Part shown: piece by piece, positions 12,334 through 22,586 of the stretch | How positions within the stretch are numbered: position 1 is the first letter of the stretch | How the letters are laid out: the number at the start of each line of letters is the position of its first letter | From: JAPEKQ01 sp964487295 | GTDB taxonomy: Bacteria; Joyebacterota; Joyebacteria; Joyebacterales; Joyebacteraceae | NCBI GenBank assembly: GCA_964487295.1 | Contig: CAZAQL010000001.1 | Coordinates: 1 to 64,000 of the forward strand | DNA length: 64,000 nucleotides | Direction: 5' to 3' | The notes under the pieces: generated by a model | Databases searched by the model: none | Seen by the model: only the letters and a program-made list of their open reading frames with translations | What the model was told of the DNA's origin: nothing | Position numbers and translations under genes: made by a program

Positions 12334-14292
12334 ATGGAACATCGCATAGGCGTCTTCGTCTGCCACTGCGGCTCGAACATCGCCGGCGTGGTGGACGTGA
12401 AGCGGGTCGCCGAGGAGCTGGCCGACTACCCGGGCGTCGCGTACTCGACCGACTACACGTACATGTGTTCGGACCCCGGCCAGAATCTCGTCAAGGAGGC
12501 GATCAGGGAGCACAACCTGACGGGCGTCGTCGTGTCCGCGTGCTCCCCGACGCTCCACGAGGCGACCTTCAGGCGCGCGGGTGTCGGCGCCGATCTGAAC
12601 CCGTACATGGTTGAGATCGCCAACATCCGCGAGCAGTGCAGCTGGGTTCACATGGAGGACAAGGAACGGGCGACCGAGAAGGCGATCCGGATCATCAGGA
12701 CCATGATCGAGAAGGTCAAGCAGGACGAAGCGCTCGATCCGATCGCGGTCCCGGTGACGAAGCGCGCACTCGTGGTGGGTGGCGGCGTGGCGGGGATACA
12801 GGCCGCGCTCGACATCGCGAACTCCGGGCACGAGGTCATCCTCGTGGAGAAGGAGCCGTCGATCGGCGGGCACATGGCGCAGCTCTCCGAGACCTTCCCG
12901 ACCCTGGACTGCTCGCAGTGCATCCTGACCCCGAAGATGGTCGATGCGTCGCAGCACCCGCGCATCAAACTGATGACGTACTGCGAGATCGACGAAGTCT
13001 CCGGTTACGTCGGGAACTTCAAGGTCAAGATCCGGAAGAAGGCCGCGTACGTCAATCGCGACGTCTGCACGGGGTGCGGGCTGTGCTCCGAGAAGTGCCC
13101 GGCGAAGACCGACTCGGAGTTCGAGGAGGGGCTGGCGAAGCGCAAGGCCATCTACACGCCGTTCCCGCAGGCCGTGCCGAACAAGCCCGTGCTCGATGCC
13201 GAGCACTGCCTCTACATGCAGAGCGGCAAGTGCGGCATCTGCGCGAAGATCTGCCCGGTCGACGCGGTCGACTATGAGCAGAAGGACGAGATCGTGGAGG
13301 AGGAGGTCGGCGCCATCGTCGTCGCGACGGGCTACGACCTCTATCCCGTTGTGAACATCGGCGAGTACGGCGGCGGCAGGCTCAAGGACGTTGTGACGAG
13401 CCTCCAGTTCGAGCGGCTGCTCTCCGCGTCCGGTCCGACGAGCGGCGAGGTGCGCAGGCCCTCGGACGGCAAGGTGCCGAAGGAGGTCGTGTTCCTCACC
13501 TGCGTCGGCTCGCGCGATCCCGAGAGCCACATGCCCTACTGCTCCAAGATCTGCTGCATGTATCTGACCAAGCACGCGATGCTCTACAAGCACAACGTGC
13601 ACGACGGTCAGGCCTACCTCTTCTACATGGACGTCCGGACCGGCGGGAAGGGGTACGAGGAGTTCTACCAGCGAGCGACGGAGGAGGACGACGTTCTCTA
13701 CATCCGGGGCAAGGTCTCGAAGCTCTTCGAGGAGGACGGCAAGGTCATCGTCTGGGGCGTCGACACGCTGACGGGCCAGAAGGTCGAGGTCGCGGCCGAC
13801 ATGGTCGTGCTCGGCCTCGCGATGGTCCCGAACACAGCCGCCCTCGAGCTCGCGAAGAAGCTCAAGATACAGGTCAACGAGTGGGGCTTCCTTTCGGAGG
13901 CTCACCCGAAGCTCAGGCCCGTCGAGAGCCTCGCGCCCGGCTTCTATCTCGCCGGCGCCGCGCAGGGGCCGAAGGACATTCCGGACGCCGTGGCTCAGGC
14001 GTCGGGCGCCGCGAGCAAGGTCGCGTCGCTCTTCGCCGAGAAGGAGTACCACCGAGAGCCGATCATCGCGTTCGTCGACGAGGACGATTGCGCGGGCTGT
14101 CGCGTGTGCGTCTCGGTCTGTCCGTACGATGCGGCCCAGTTCGACGAGGAGAAGAAGGTGGCGCACATCCAGGAGGCGATCTGCGAGGGCTGCGGCGCGT
14201 GCATCGCGGCGTGTCCGTCCGGATCCGTGACGCAGAAGAACCTCACCGACGACCAGCTTTTCCACATGGTCACGGCGGCCCTGGAGGACTGA
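12334..14292 (+). CDS. hdrA: Heterodisulfide reductase subunit A-like flavoprotein
   Basis: 652 aa, full length for the methanogen-type HdrA. It has an N-terminal Cys segment (VCHCGSNIAGVVDV), a thioredoxin-reductase-like FAD domain (VVGGGVAGIQAALD at about 148-161), then Fe-S motifs CTGCGLCSEKCP and CGICAKICP, and a C-terminal two-cluster ferredoxin (CAGCRVCVSVCP, CEGCGACIAACP). HdrA is the flavin-based bifurcation site in Hdr-Mvh complexes and exchanges electrons with ferredoxin, HdrC and MvhD. The ATG follows GGGGAGGAG; an upstream extension overlapping hdrB is not supported. mvhD begins 1 bp after the stop. Confidence 0.95.
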   Translation: MEHRIGVFVCHCGSNIAGVVDVKRVAEELADYPGVAYSTDYTYMCSDPGQNLVKEAIREHNLTGVVVSACSPTLHEATFRRAGVGADLNPYMVEIANIREQCSWVHMEDKERATEKAIRIIRTMIEKVKQDEALDPIAVPVTKRALVVGGGVAGIQAALDIANSGHEVILVEKEPSIGGHMAQLSETFPTLDCSQCILTPKMVDASQHPRIKLMTYCEIDEVSGYVGNFKVKIRKKAAYVNRDVCTGCGLCSEKCPAKTDSEFEEGLAKRKAIYTPFPQAVPNKPVLDAEHCLYMQSGKCGICAKICPVDAVDYEQKDEIVEEEVGAIVVATGYDLYPVVNIGEYGGGRLKDVVTSLQFERLLSASGPTSGEVRRPSDGKVPKEVVFLTCVGSRDPESHMPYCSKICCMYLTKHAMLYKHNVHDGQAYLFYMDVRTGGKGYEEFYQRATEEDDVLYIRGKVSKLFEEDGKVIVWGVDTLTGQKVEVAADMVVLGLAMVPNTAALELAKKLKIQVNEWGFLSEAHPKLRPVESLAPGFYLAGAAQGPKDIPDAVAQASGAASKVASLFAEKEYHREPIIAFVDEDDCAGCRVCVSVCPYDAAQFDEEKKVAHIQEAICEGCGACIAACPSGSVTQKNLTDDQLFHMVTAALED

Positions 14293-14293
14293 T

Positions 14294-14866
14294 ATGTTCG
14301 AACCGAGAGTCATGTGCTTCTTCTGCAAGTGGTGCACCTATGCCGGCGCCGATCTCGCGGGGACATCACGCAAGCAGTACCCGCCGAACGGCGTCGCAGT
14401 GCGCGTCAACTGCAGCGGGCGCGTGGATCCGCAGCACATTCTGTGGGCGTTCAGGGAGGGGGCGGACGGCGTGCTGCTGGGAGGGTGTCATCCTGGTGAC
14501 TGCCACTACCAGGACGGCAACTACAACACGATGCGGAGACTGTCGCTCCTCAAACCGATGCTCAAGGAGCTCGGGATCAACCCCGACCGGGTCCGGCTCG
14601 AGTGGATCTCGGCGGCCGAGGGCGACAAGCTCGTGCGCGTGATGAATGAGTTCGTCGATCACATCCGCGAGCTCGGCCCGCTCACCGTCGATCTGGGCGA
14701 GGATCTCGCGGGTGTGGAAGGTCCGCCGGGTGTCGCTGCCGCGACGCCGAAGCGGAAGCCGGTCGCCGGCAAGCCGGCGGCTGCCGCTCGCGCGGCAGCT
14801 AAGCCGAAGCCGAAGGCTTCGGCATCCAAGGGCAAGGGAAAGAGATCCACAGCGAAGACGAAGTAG
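14294..14866 (+). CDS. mvhD: MvhD/FrhD-type [2Fe-2S] electron-transfer subunit with basic tail
   Basis: 190 aa. Residues 1-135 match the MvhD family that links a hydrogenase or dehydrogenase to HdrA. The cysteines are CFFCKWC, VNCSGR and GGCHPGDCHY. Residues 141-190 form a low-complexity Ala/Lys/Pro tail (KRKPVAGKP, AKPKPKASASKGKGKR) that the family normally lacks and that resembles histone-H1-like tails. It starts 1 bp after hdrA, with its ribosome site inside the hdrA end. No MvhA or MvhG hydrogenase subunit is in the window, so its electron partner here is open; the flavoprotein pair downstream is the obvious candidate. Confidence 0.93.
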   Translation: MFEPRVMCFFCKWCTYAGADLAGTSRKQYPPNGVAVRVNCSGRVDPQHILWAFREGADGVLLGGCHPGDCHYQDGNYNTMRRLSLLKPMLKELGINPDRVRLEWISAAEGDKLVRVMNEFVDHIRELGPLTVDLGEDLAGVEGPPGVAAATPKRKPVAGKPAAAARAAAKPKPKASASKGKGKRSTAKTK

Positions 14867-14876
14867 CTTGAGGACG

Positions 14877-14910
14877 GACGGGGAGGGGTGACAAGCCCTC
14901 ACCCCCCGTC
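14877..14910 (+). promoter_or_regulatory. Intercistronic hairpin between mvhD and the fumarate-reductase-like genes
   Basis: GACGGG pairs with CCCGTC and GGGGTGA with TCACCCC around a 7 nt loop. It ends just before the AGGAGG of the next gene and has no T-run. It may partly terminate the transcript, protect the upstream message or mask the ribosome site. Confidence 0.45.
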
Positions 14911-14934
14911 GGACGAACAGGAGGAATGCCTGCG

Positions 14935-15618
14935 ATGGCAGAGGACATGGTCACCATCCACGTGATGGGAAAGGCGTACGAGGTCCCCTCGAACCTCACC
15001 ATCATGAAGGCGATGGAGTACGCCGGCTACCAGTTCATCAGAGGGTGTGGGTGCCGGGGGGCGTTCTGCGGAGCCTGCGGCACGGTCTACCGCACGAAGG
15101 ACGACTACCGGCTCAAGGTCGGGCTGGCGTGCCAGGAGATGGTGCAGGACGAGATGTACCTCGCGGAGATCCCGTTCTTCCCGGGGAACAAGGCGACGTA
15201 CGATGTCGAGAAGCTCAAGCCGACCTCCGAGACGATCCTCAAGCACTACCCGGAGGTCTTCCGCTGTCTCGCCTGCAACGCGTGCACGAAGGCCTGTCCG
15301 CAGGACATCGAGGTGATGGAATACGTGCAGGCGGCGCTTCGCGGCGACATCGCCAAGGCGGCCGACCTGTCGTTCGACTGCCTGCTCTGCGGGCTCTGCG
15401 CGTCGCGCTGTCCGGCGGAGATCGTGCAGTACAACGTGGCCCTTCTGTGCCGCCGGCTCTACTCGAGCAAGGTCGCGCCGCGCGCGGAGCATCTCGCAAA
15501 GCGCGTGAAGGAAGTGAAGAAGGGCAAGTTCGACAAGGAGATGGCGAAGCTCAAGAAGATGAAGAAGCCCCAGCTCGCGAAGCTGTATGCGGAGCGCGAG
15601 ATCGAGCCGGCTGAGTAG
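14935..15618 (+). CDS. Fumarate reductase/succinate dehydrogenase-type Fe-S subunit
   Basis: 227 aa. The N-terminal half is a [2Fe-2S] ferredoxin-like fold (GCGCRGAFCGACG, later ACQE). The second half has two [4Fe-4S] motifs, CLACNACTKACP and CLLCGLCASRCP, followed by a lysine-rich C-terminus. This is the layout of the Fe-S subunit of thiol:fumarate reductase (TfrB) without the C-terminal CCG domains; those could be supplied by HdrB next door. The second ATG (14935) is chosen because AGGAGG is 10 nt upstream, while the first ATG (14926) lies almost on it. It carries electrons to or from the flavoprotein at 15630. Confidence 0.88.
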   Translation: MAEDMVTIHVMGKAYEVPSNLTIMKAMEYAGYQFIRGCGCRGAFCGACGTVYRTKDDYRLKVGLACQEMVQDEMYLAEIPFFPGNKATYDVEKLKPTSETILKHYPEVFRCLACNACTKACPQDIEVMEYVQAALRGDIAKAADLSFDCLLCGLCASRCPAEIVQYNVALLCRRLYSSKVAPRAEHLAKRVKEVKKGKFDKEMAKLKKMKKPQLAKLYAEREIEPAE

Positions 15619-15629
15619 GAGGAGGGCGC

Positions 15630-17258
15630 GTGTACACCGGAAAGATGCTTGAATCGATGAAGCGCCTGGAGGCCACCCGCAACGAGCGGTTGGGTCAGGA
15701 GATCCCGCTTCTCTCCCCCGAGGCCAGGCAGGAGCTGCTCGAGGGGTTCCACCCGGATTTCAAGGACGACGTGTTCCGGACCCTCAAGGTGGGACCGTCG
15801 AAGGGCGACCGGGCGCCGAAGGAGCTGGTCGACGCGTTCGAGGCGTACAGCGCGATCGATCCGGCGAAGTTCGATCTGTCGGATGTCGACCGTGATGTGG
15901 ATGTTCTGATCATCGGCGGCGGCGGCGCGGGCGCCGCGGCCGCGCTGGTGGCGGCGGAGCACGGTGCGGACGTGCTGCTCGCCACGAAGCTCAGGCTCGG
16001 CGATTCGAACACCGTGATGGCGCAGGGCGGCATCCAGGGCGCCGACAAGGCGAACGACTCTCCGGCCATCCACTACCTGGACGTGATGGGCGGCGGGCGC
16101 TACTTCAACGACCCTGATCTCGTCGAGGCGCTCGTCACCGACGCGCCTGATGTCCTGGCCTGGCTCGAGAAGCTCGGCGTGATGTTCGACAAGGAAGCCG
16201 ACGGCACGATGATCTCGATCCACGGCGGCGGCACATCGCGCAAGCGCATGCACGCGGCGCGCGACTACACCGGCGCCGAGATCATGAAGACTCTGAAGGA
16301 CGAGGTGCTCAACCGCGAGATCCCCGTCATGGAGTTCGCCGCGGCCTACGAGCTTCTGACCGACGGCAAGAAGGTCACCGGCGCGATCCTCTACAACATG
16401 GAGACCGAGGGGTACCTGGTCGTCCGCGCCAAGACCGTCATCATCGCCACCGGCGGCAGCGGCAGGCTCCACGTCATGGGCTTTCCGACGAGCAACCACT
16501 ACGGCGCCACGGCGGACGGCCTCGTGCTCGGTTACCGCGCGGGCGCTCCGCTCACCTTCATGGACACGATCCAGTACCATCCGACGGGCGCCGCATACCC
16601 CGAGCAGATCCTGGGGCTCCTGGTGACCGAGAAGGTCCGCGGCATCGGCGGGCAGATCGTGAACGATGAAGGCAACCGGTTCATCTACGAGCTCGAGACG
16701 CGCGACGTCGAGGCCGCGGCGATCATCCGCGAGTGTCTCGGCCGCAAGAAGGGCGTCACGACGCCGTCCGGTCAGCCCGCGGTCTGGCTCGACACGCCGA
16801 TCATCGACGTGATGCACGGCGAGGGCACGATCAGATCGCGCATCCCGGCGATGTACCGGCAGTACGAACGGTTCGGGATCGACATGACGAAGGTCCCGAT
16901 CCTCATCTACCCGACGCAGCACTACCAGAACGGCGGACTCACGATCGACGCGACCGGCGAGACGAAGGTGAAGAACCTCTTCGCAGCCGGCGAGGTCGCG
17001 GGTGGCATCCACGGGCGGAATCGCCTGATGGGCAACTCGCTCCTGGACGTCGTCGTCTACGGCCGGCGCGCCGGAGAGGCGGCGGCCGAGCGGGCCGCGG
17101 GGATGAAGAAGGCCGGGAGGATGACGCTTCAGCATCTCGAGAAGTTCCACAAGGATCTCAAGGCGGCGCGCGTCGGCAAGGGGCGGGTGGCGCCCGTCCT
17201 GCTGCCGGAGTACCGCCGCACGGAGACCGTCGATCACCGTATCGGCGCTCTCGACTAG
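15630..17258 (+). CDS. Fumarate reductase/succinate dehydrogenase-family flavoprotein
   Basis: 542 aa starting at GTG behind AGGAGGAGG. The FAD site reads VLIIGGGGAGAAAAL near residues 92-106. Dicarboxylate-site landmarks of the FrdA/SdhA/NadB superfamily are present: HPTG, TEKVRGIGG with the catalytic-type Arg, HYQNGGL and HGRNRLMGNSL. At the position where FrdA/SdhA has a His covalently bound to FAD, this protein has Asn (GDSNTVMAQGG), so FAD is probably non-covalent, as in NadB. NadB is unlikely because of the Hdr operon and the Fe-S partner. The most likely reaction is fumarate reduction or succinate oxidation coupled to the Hdr/Mvh chain; another enoate substrate is possible. Confidence 0.88.
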   Translation: MYTGKMLESMKRLEATRNERLGQEIPLLSPEARQELLEGFHPDFKDDVFRTLKVGPSKGDRAPKELVDAFEAYSAIDPAKFDLSDVDRDVDVLIIGGGGAGAAAALVAAEHGADVLLATKLRLGDSNTVMAQGGIQGADKANDSPAIHYLDVMGGGRYFNDPDLVEALVTDAPDVLAWLEKLGVMFDKEADGTMISIHGGGTSRKRMHAARDYTGAEIMKTLKDEVLNREIPVMEFAAAYELLTDGKKVTGAILYNMETEGYLVVRAKTVIIATGGSGRLHVMGFPTSNHYGATADGLVLGYRAGAPLTFMDTIQYHPTGAAYPEQILGLLVTEKVRGIGGQIVNDEGNRFIYELETRDVEAAAIIRECLGRKKGVTTPSGQPAVWLDTPIIDVMHGEGTIRSRIPAMYRQYERFGIDMTKVPILIYPTQHYQNGGLTIDATGETKVKNLFAAGEVAGGIHGRNRLMGNSLLDVVVYGRRAGEAAAERAAGMKKAGRMTLQHLEKFHKDLKAARVGKGRVAPVLLPEYRRTETVDHRIGALD

Positions 17259-17407
17259 CAGAGACGAATCCGGCCGGGTGTGGCGACTGCGCCGCCCGCC
17301 CGAGCCGGGGCTCTGTCTCGGCGCCGGTCCGGCTCCGCCCGCCGTTGAGACGGCAGTGCGGCCTTCGACGAACGCCGGCTCGACGCCGGCGAGGGGGTGA
17401 GGAAGGG

Positions 17408-17890
17408 ATGAGGGCATTGATCCTGGGGCTCGGAGATCCGGGTCTTGCGGGAGAGCGGGTCGGACTCGAGGTGGCGCGGGAGCTCCATTCCACGCTGGAT
17501 GATCCCGAGGTCGACATCATCGAGACGAGGGTCTCGGGAATCGACCTGTTCGAGATCGTCGCCGGGTACGACAAGGTCGTCATCGTCGACTGCGTCCGAA
17601 CGGGCGAGGGCGGTTTCGGGGAACTCTGCCGTCTCGGGCTCGACGACCTCGAGCTGGTTCCGAAACGGAAGGCCGATCACGGCGTGGAGTACAGAGCCAA
17701 GATAGAGATCGACGGCGTCTCCGACCTGGCCATGCCGGGCGAGATCTCCGTCTATGCCATCGAGGTGACCGACGACGTCGCCGATGGCCCGGATCTGAAA
17801 CCTGTCGCGCGCGAGGCGGTTCTCAGGCTCGTCGATGAGATCGCACGCGAGGAGTTCGGCGGCAGGATGCGAGAAAGCGGGTGGTACTGA
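17408..17890 (+). CDS. Hydrogenase maturation protease-like protein (peptidase M52 family)
   Basis: 160 aa. The start ILGLGDPGLAGERVGLEV and the later VIVDCVRTG match HycI/HybD endopeptidases, which clip the C-terminus of a [NiFe]-hydrogenase large subunit after nickel insertion. The Glu, Asp and His positions that bind nickel have plausible equivalents (Glu in GERVG, Asp in VDCVR, His in ADHGVEYR). The gene lies 150 bp after the flavoprotein and 36 bp before the malic enzyme start, in the same direction. No hydrogenase subunit is encoded in the window, so the target must be elsewhere or the protein has another role. Confidence 0.75.
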   Translation: MRALILGLGDPGLAGERVGLEVARELHSTLDDPEVDIIETRVSGIDLFEIVAGYDKVVIVDCVRTGEGGFGELCRLGLDDLELVPKRKADHGVEYRAKIEIDGVSDLAMPGEISVYAIEVTDDVADGPDLKPVAREAVLRLVDEIAREEFGGRMRESGWY

Positions 17891-17926
17891 GGCAGAACGC
17901 AGCTTCACATGAAGGAGGGCTTTCCC

Positions 17927-19282
17927 TTGGCAGAGGAGAAGCGGCTCACGAAGGAAGAACTGGTCAAGAAGGCTGAGAAGCCGAGTCACGACGCCATGGT
18001 GCTGCACCCGTTCTACGGGGGCAAGTACCAGGTCGTCCCGAAGTGCGTCATCCGCAGCCTGGATGACTTCTCCATCTGGTACACCCCGGGCGTAGCGGCG
18101 CCCTGCAAGGACATCCACGCTCACCCCGAGGCCGTCTACGAGCACACGAACAAGAAGAACACCATCGCCGTCGTGACCGACGGCACGCGCGTGCTGGGGC
18201 TCGGAGACATCGGTCCGCACGCCAGCCTCCCGGTCATGGAGGGCAAGGCTCTCCTTTTCAAGTACCTGGGCGGCGTCGACGCCGTGCCCATCGCCGTCGA
18301 CACGAAGGACCCGGACGTCCTGATCGAGACAACGAAGCTCATCAGCCCCGCGTTCGGGGGGATCAACCTCGAGGACATATCGCAGCCGAAGTGCTTCCGC
18401 GTTCTCGAGGAGGTACGCGCCGCGCTCGACATCCCCGTCTGGCACGACGACCAGCAGGGGACGGCGGCCATCACCGTGGCGGGCGCCATCAACGCCGTCA
18501 AGGTCGTCGGCAAGGAGTTCGACAAGGTCAGGATCGCGATGATCGGCGCGGGAGCGTCCAACGTCCGGATCGCGCACCTTCTGATCAGCGCGGGCGCCGA
18601 CCCCGGCAAGATCATCATGTGCGACAGCCGCGGCACGCTCCACGAGGGCAGGAAGAACGACTTCCTGCCGGACTACAAGGAGAAGTGGGAGCTCGCGCAG
18701 CTGACGAACGAGGCGAACCTGGACGGTGACCCGGGCGACGCCTGCAAGGGCGCCGACATGCTCATCGCGCTCTCGAAGCCGGGTCCCGACACGGTCAAGA
18801 AGGAGTGGATCGAGGCCATGGCGAAGGACGCCATCGTCTTCGTCTGCGCCAATCCCGTTCCGGAGATCTGGCCGTGGGAGGCGAAGGACGCGGGAGCCCG
18901 GATCGTGGCGACGGGCCGCTCCGACTTCCCGAACCAGGTCAACAACTCCCTCGGATTCCCGGCCATCTTCCGGGGCGCGCTCGACGTCATGGCGAAGACC
19001 ATCACGGACGAGATGTGCATCGCGGCCGCCGAGGAGATCGCGCAGTGCGCCGAGGACAAGGGGCTTCGCGAGGACTACATCGTTCCGGCCATGACCGAGT
19101 GGGAGACCTTCCCGCGGGAGGCCGTGGCCGTCGGAATGAAGGCTATCGAACAGGGCGTCGCGCGTGTTAGCATCTCGCGCGAGGATCTCTACAAGATGGC
19201 CGAGGCGAAGATCAGGGAGGCGAGAGAGCAGGCCCACGTTCTTATGAGGGAGGGCCTCATACCTCCTGCGCCGGAGCTCTAG
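17927..19282 (+). CDS. Malic enzyme (NAD(P)-dependent, short form)
   Basis: About 451 aa. It decarboxylates malate to pyruvate with reduction of NAD(P). Family motifs are WYTPGVAAPCKDI, KYLGGVDAVPI, VWHDDQQGTAA and the Rossmann turn GAGASNVRIAHLL. It lacks the phosphotransacetylase-like C-terminal domain of long MaeB. TTG at 17927 is taken as the start because AAGGAGG sits 8 nt before it. The in-frame ATG at 17909 lies upstream of that ribosome site and has none of its own. As last gene of the hdr cluster it links the C4 acids handled by the fumarate-reductase-like pair to pyruvate. Confidence 0.92.
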   Translation: MAEEKRLTKEELVKKAEKPSHDAMVLHPFYGGKYQVVPKCVIRSLDDFSIWYTPGVAAPCKDIHAHPEAVYEHTNKKNTIAVVTDGTRVLGLGDIGPHASLPVMEGKALLFKYLGGVDAVPIAVDTKDPDVLIETTKLISPAFGGINLEDISQPKCFRVLEEVRAALDIPVWHDDQQGTAAITVAGAINAVKVVGKEFDKVRIAMIGAGASNVRIAHLLISAGADPGKIIMCDSRGTLHEGRKNDFLPDYKEKWELAQLTNEANLDGDPGDACKGADMLIALSKPGPDTVKKEWIEAMAKDAIVFVCANPVPEIWPWEAKDAGARIVATGRSDFPNQVNNSLGFPAIFRGALDVMAKTITDEMCIAAAEEIAQCAEDKGLREDYIVPAMTEWETFPREAVAVGMKAIEQGVARVSISREDLYKMAEAKIREAREQAHVLMREGLIPPAPEL

Positions 19283-19304
19283 GAAGCACGCACACTCCAG
19301 AGAT

Positions 19305-19334
19305 CGCACGGGCGGCCGCCCGGCCGCCCGTGCG
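19305..19334 (+). terminator. Strong hairpin after malic enzyme
   Basis: A perfect 14 bp stem (CGCACGGGCGGCCG with its complement) around a 2 nt turn, 22 bp past the malic enzyme stop. No T-run follows. It also covers an upstream GTG in the frame of the sigma factor gene, which argues for the later ATG start of that gene. Confidence 0.65.
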
Positions 19335-19356
19335 GTCTCGGAATCCCGGGTTCCGC

Positions 19357-19956
19357 ATGACTGAAGAGCTGCATCCTACCGACACCGAGCTCGTGACCGC
19401 CGCGAAGAACGGCGACAATGAGGCCTTCGGCCAACTCGTCGAGCGGCACGAGGCGAACGTCTACGGTCTCTGTCTCAAGATGCTCAAGAACCCCGAGGAC
19501 GCCGAGGACTGCCTCCAGGAGGTCTTCGTCAAGGCGTACAAGGCGCTTCCCGGTTTTCGCGAGGAGGCGCGGTTCTCCACCTGGATCTACCGGATCGCGA
19601 CCAATGCCGCCCTCATGCGCATCCGCAAGAAGAAGCTCGATACGGTGTCCCTCGACCAGCCGGTCGAGCTCGGAGAGACGAAGGTCCCGCGCGAGGTCGC
19701 GGACTGGACCACCGATCCCTCGACCAACGTCATGAACGATGAGCTCTCCGCCGTGCTCACTCAGCACATCAACGACCTTCCGCCCAACAACAGGATCGTG
19801 TTCGTGCTCCGGGACGTGCACGGTCTCTCGACCGACGAGACGGCCGGCGTGCTCGGGCTGACCGCCCCGGCGGTCAAGTCGAGGCTGCACCGGGCCAGGC
19901 TGTTTTTGCGCGAGCGCCTGTCGGAGTACTACGCTCGTGGAGGGCCCCCCGCGTGA
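19357..19956 (+). CDS. ECF-type RNA polymerase sigma factor (RpoE-like)
   Basis: 199 aa. Region 2 (AFGQLVERHEANVYGLC, PEDAEDCLQEVFVKAY, FSTWIYRIATNAAL) and region 4 (LPPNNRIVFVLRDVHGLSTDETA, VKSRLHRAR) are complete. It directs RNA polymerase to a specific regulon, usually under a membrane or zinc anti-sigma factor. A zinc-finger protein of that kind lies two genes downstream (22088), with a secreted peptidase gene between them. No clear ribosome site precedes the ATG. Confidence 0.93.
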   Translation: MTEELHPTDTELVTAAKNGDNEAFGQLVERHEANVYGLCLKMLKNPEDAEDCLQEVFVKAYKALPGFREEARFSTWIYRIATNAALMRIRKKKLDTVSLDQPVELGETKVPREVADWTTDPSTNVMNDELSAVLTQHINDLPPNNRIVFVLRDVHGLSTDETAGVLGLTAPAVKSRLHRARLFLRERLSEYYARGGPPA

Positions 19957-20033
19957 CACGTGAATCGTTCTGCGCGGTTCTGAATCGAAAGTGTGTTGCA
20001 CAATCACTCAATCGGCAGCAAGGAGGACGCAGA

Positions 20034-21974
<1,941 letters not shown>

Positions 21975-22087
21975 GTCAACGAACCAGACGCGGAGCTTCC
22001 ACCGCCAGCGATCTAGGGCGCGGTATGCGGGTCGCACCGGACACCCATGAAGCGGTGAAGCCATGCGTCGCAAGCGGGTGAGACACC

Positions 22088-22339
22088 ATGGACGAGAAGC
22101 ACGATTGCGAAGGCTGTCTGGAGTTCCTTGAGGTCCTCTCGGAGTACTACGACGGGGAGCTCGACGAGGCGATCGCCACCAGGCTCGAGCTGCACATGCG
22201 AGAGTGCAAGCGGTGCGAGGCGGTCGTGCGGACGTTCAGGCAGACCATCGTGCACTACACGACGACCCGCTGTCGGAAGGTGCCTTCGAACGTGCACCAG
22301 GGGCTCATGAACGCCCTCAGGAAGTGCATGGAGGAGTAG
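22088..22339 (+). CDS. Small zinc-finger anti-sigma-like protein (zf-HC2)
   Basis: 83 aa. It has the anti-sigma zinc-finger pattern H-x3-C-x2-C in HMRECKRC and an extra CEGC near the N-terminus. There is no membrane segment, so it would be a soluble anti-sigma of the RsrA/ChrR kind rather than an RseA-like membrane protein. The likely partner is the ECF factor at 19357, although the S9 peptidase gene lies between them. Extra cysteines (CRKV, KCMEE) could make it redox-sensitive; that is inference. Confidence 0.75.
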   Translation: MDEKHDCEGCLEFLEVLSEYYDGELDEAIATRLELHMRECKRCEAVVRTFRQTIVHYTTTRCRKVPSNVHQGLMNALRKCMEE

Positions 22340-22398
22340 CGGGCTCGGCGGCGGTGAGCCGGGCGCCCCGGCCTCACTCCGGCGAAGCAATGCGAGAG

Positions 22399-22438
22399 AC
22401 GCCCCGCGGGTCCCCGGACCCGCGGGGCGTTGCTTCTT
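22399..22438 (+). terminator. Rho-independent terminator
   Basis: A perfect 15 bp stem, ACGCCCCGCGGGTCC with its complement, followed by TGCTTCTT. It ends the sigma/peptidase/anti-sigma region and lies 60 bp past the zf-HC2 stop. Confidence 0.85.
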
Positions 22439-22586
22439 CCCCGGCGCGCTGCGCCGCCCGGAGCGAGCCGCTGCGTCCGCCAGGACCCTCGCGGCGTCGC
22501 GTTTTTCCGCGACCGATCTTCGCGATTCGCATCGAAAGGGATGAGCGGTGGATGTCCGGAAGCGCGGGCTCGGCCGCTCTCTGAGC

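Noticed and set aside
19957..20033. Paired GAATCG and GTTCTG motifs before the S9 peptidase as an ECF promoter
   Set aside because: Spacing and sequence do not fit the usual ECF -35/-10 pattern (GGAAC-type, about 16 bp, CGTC-type) well enough to call.
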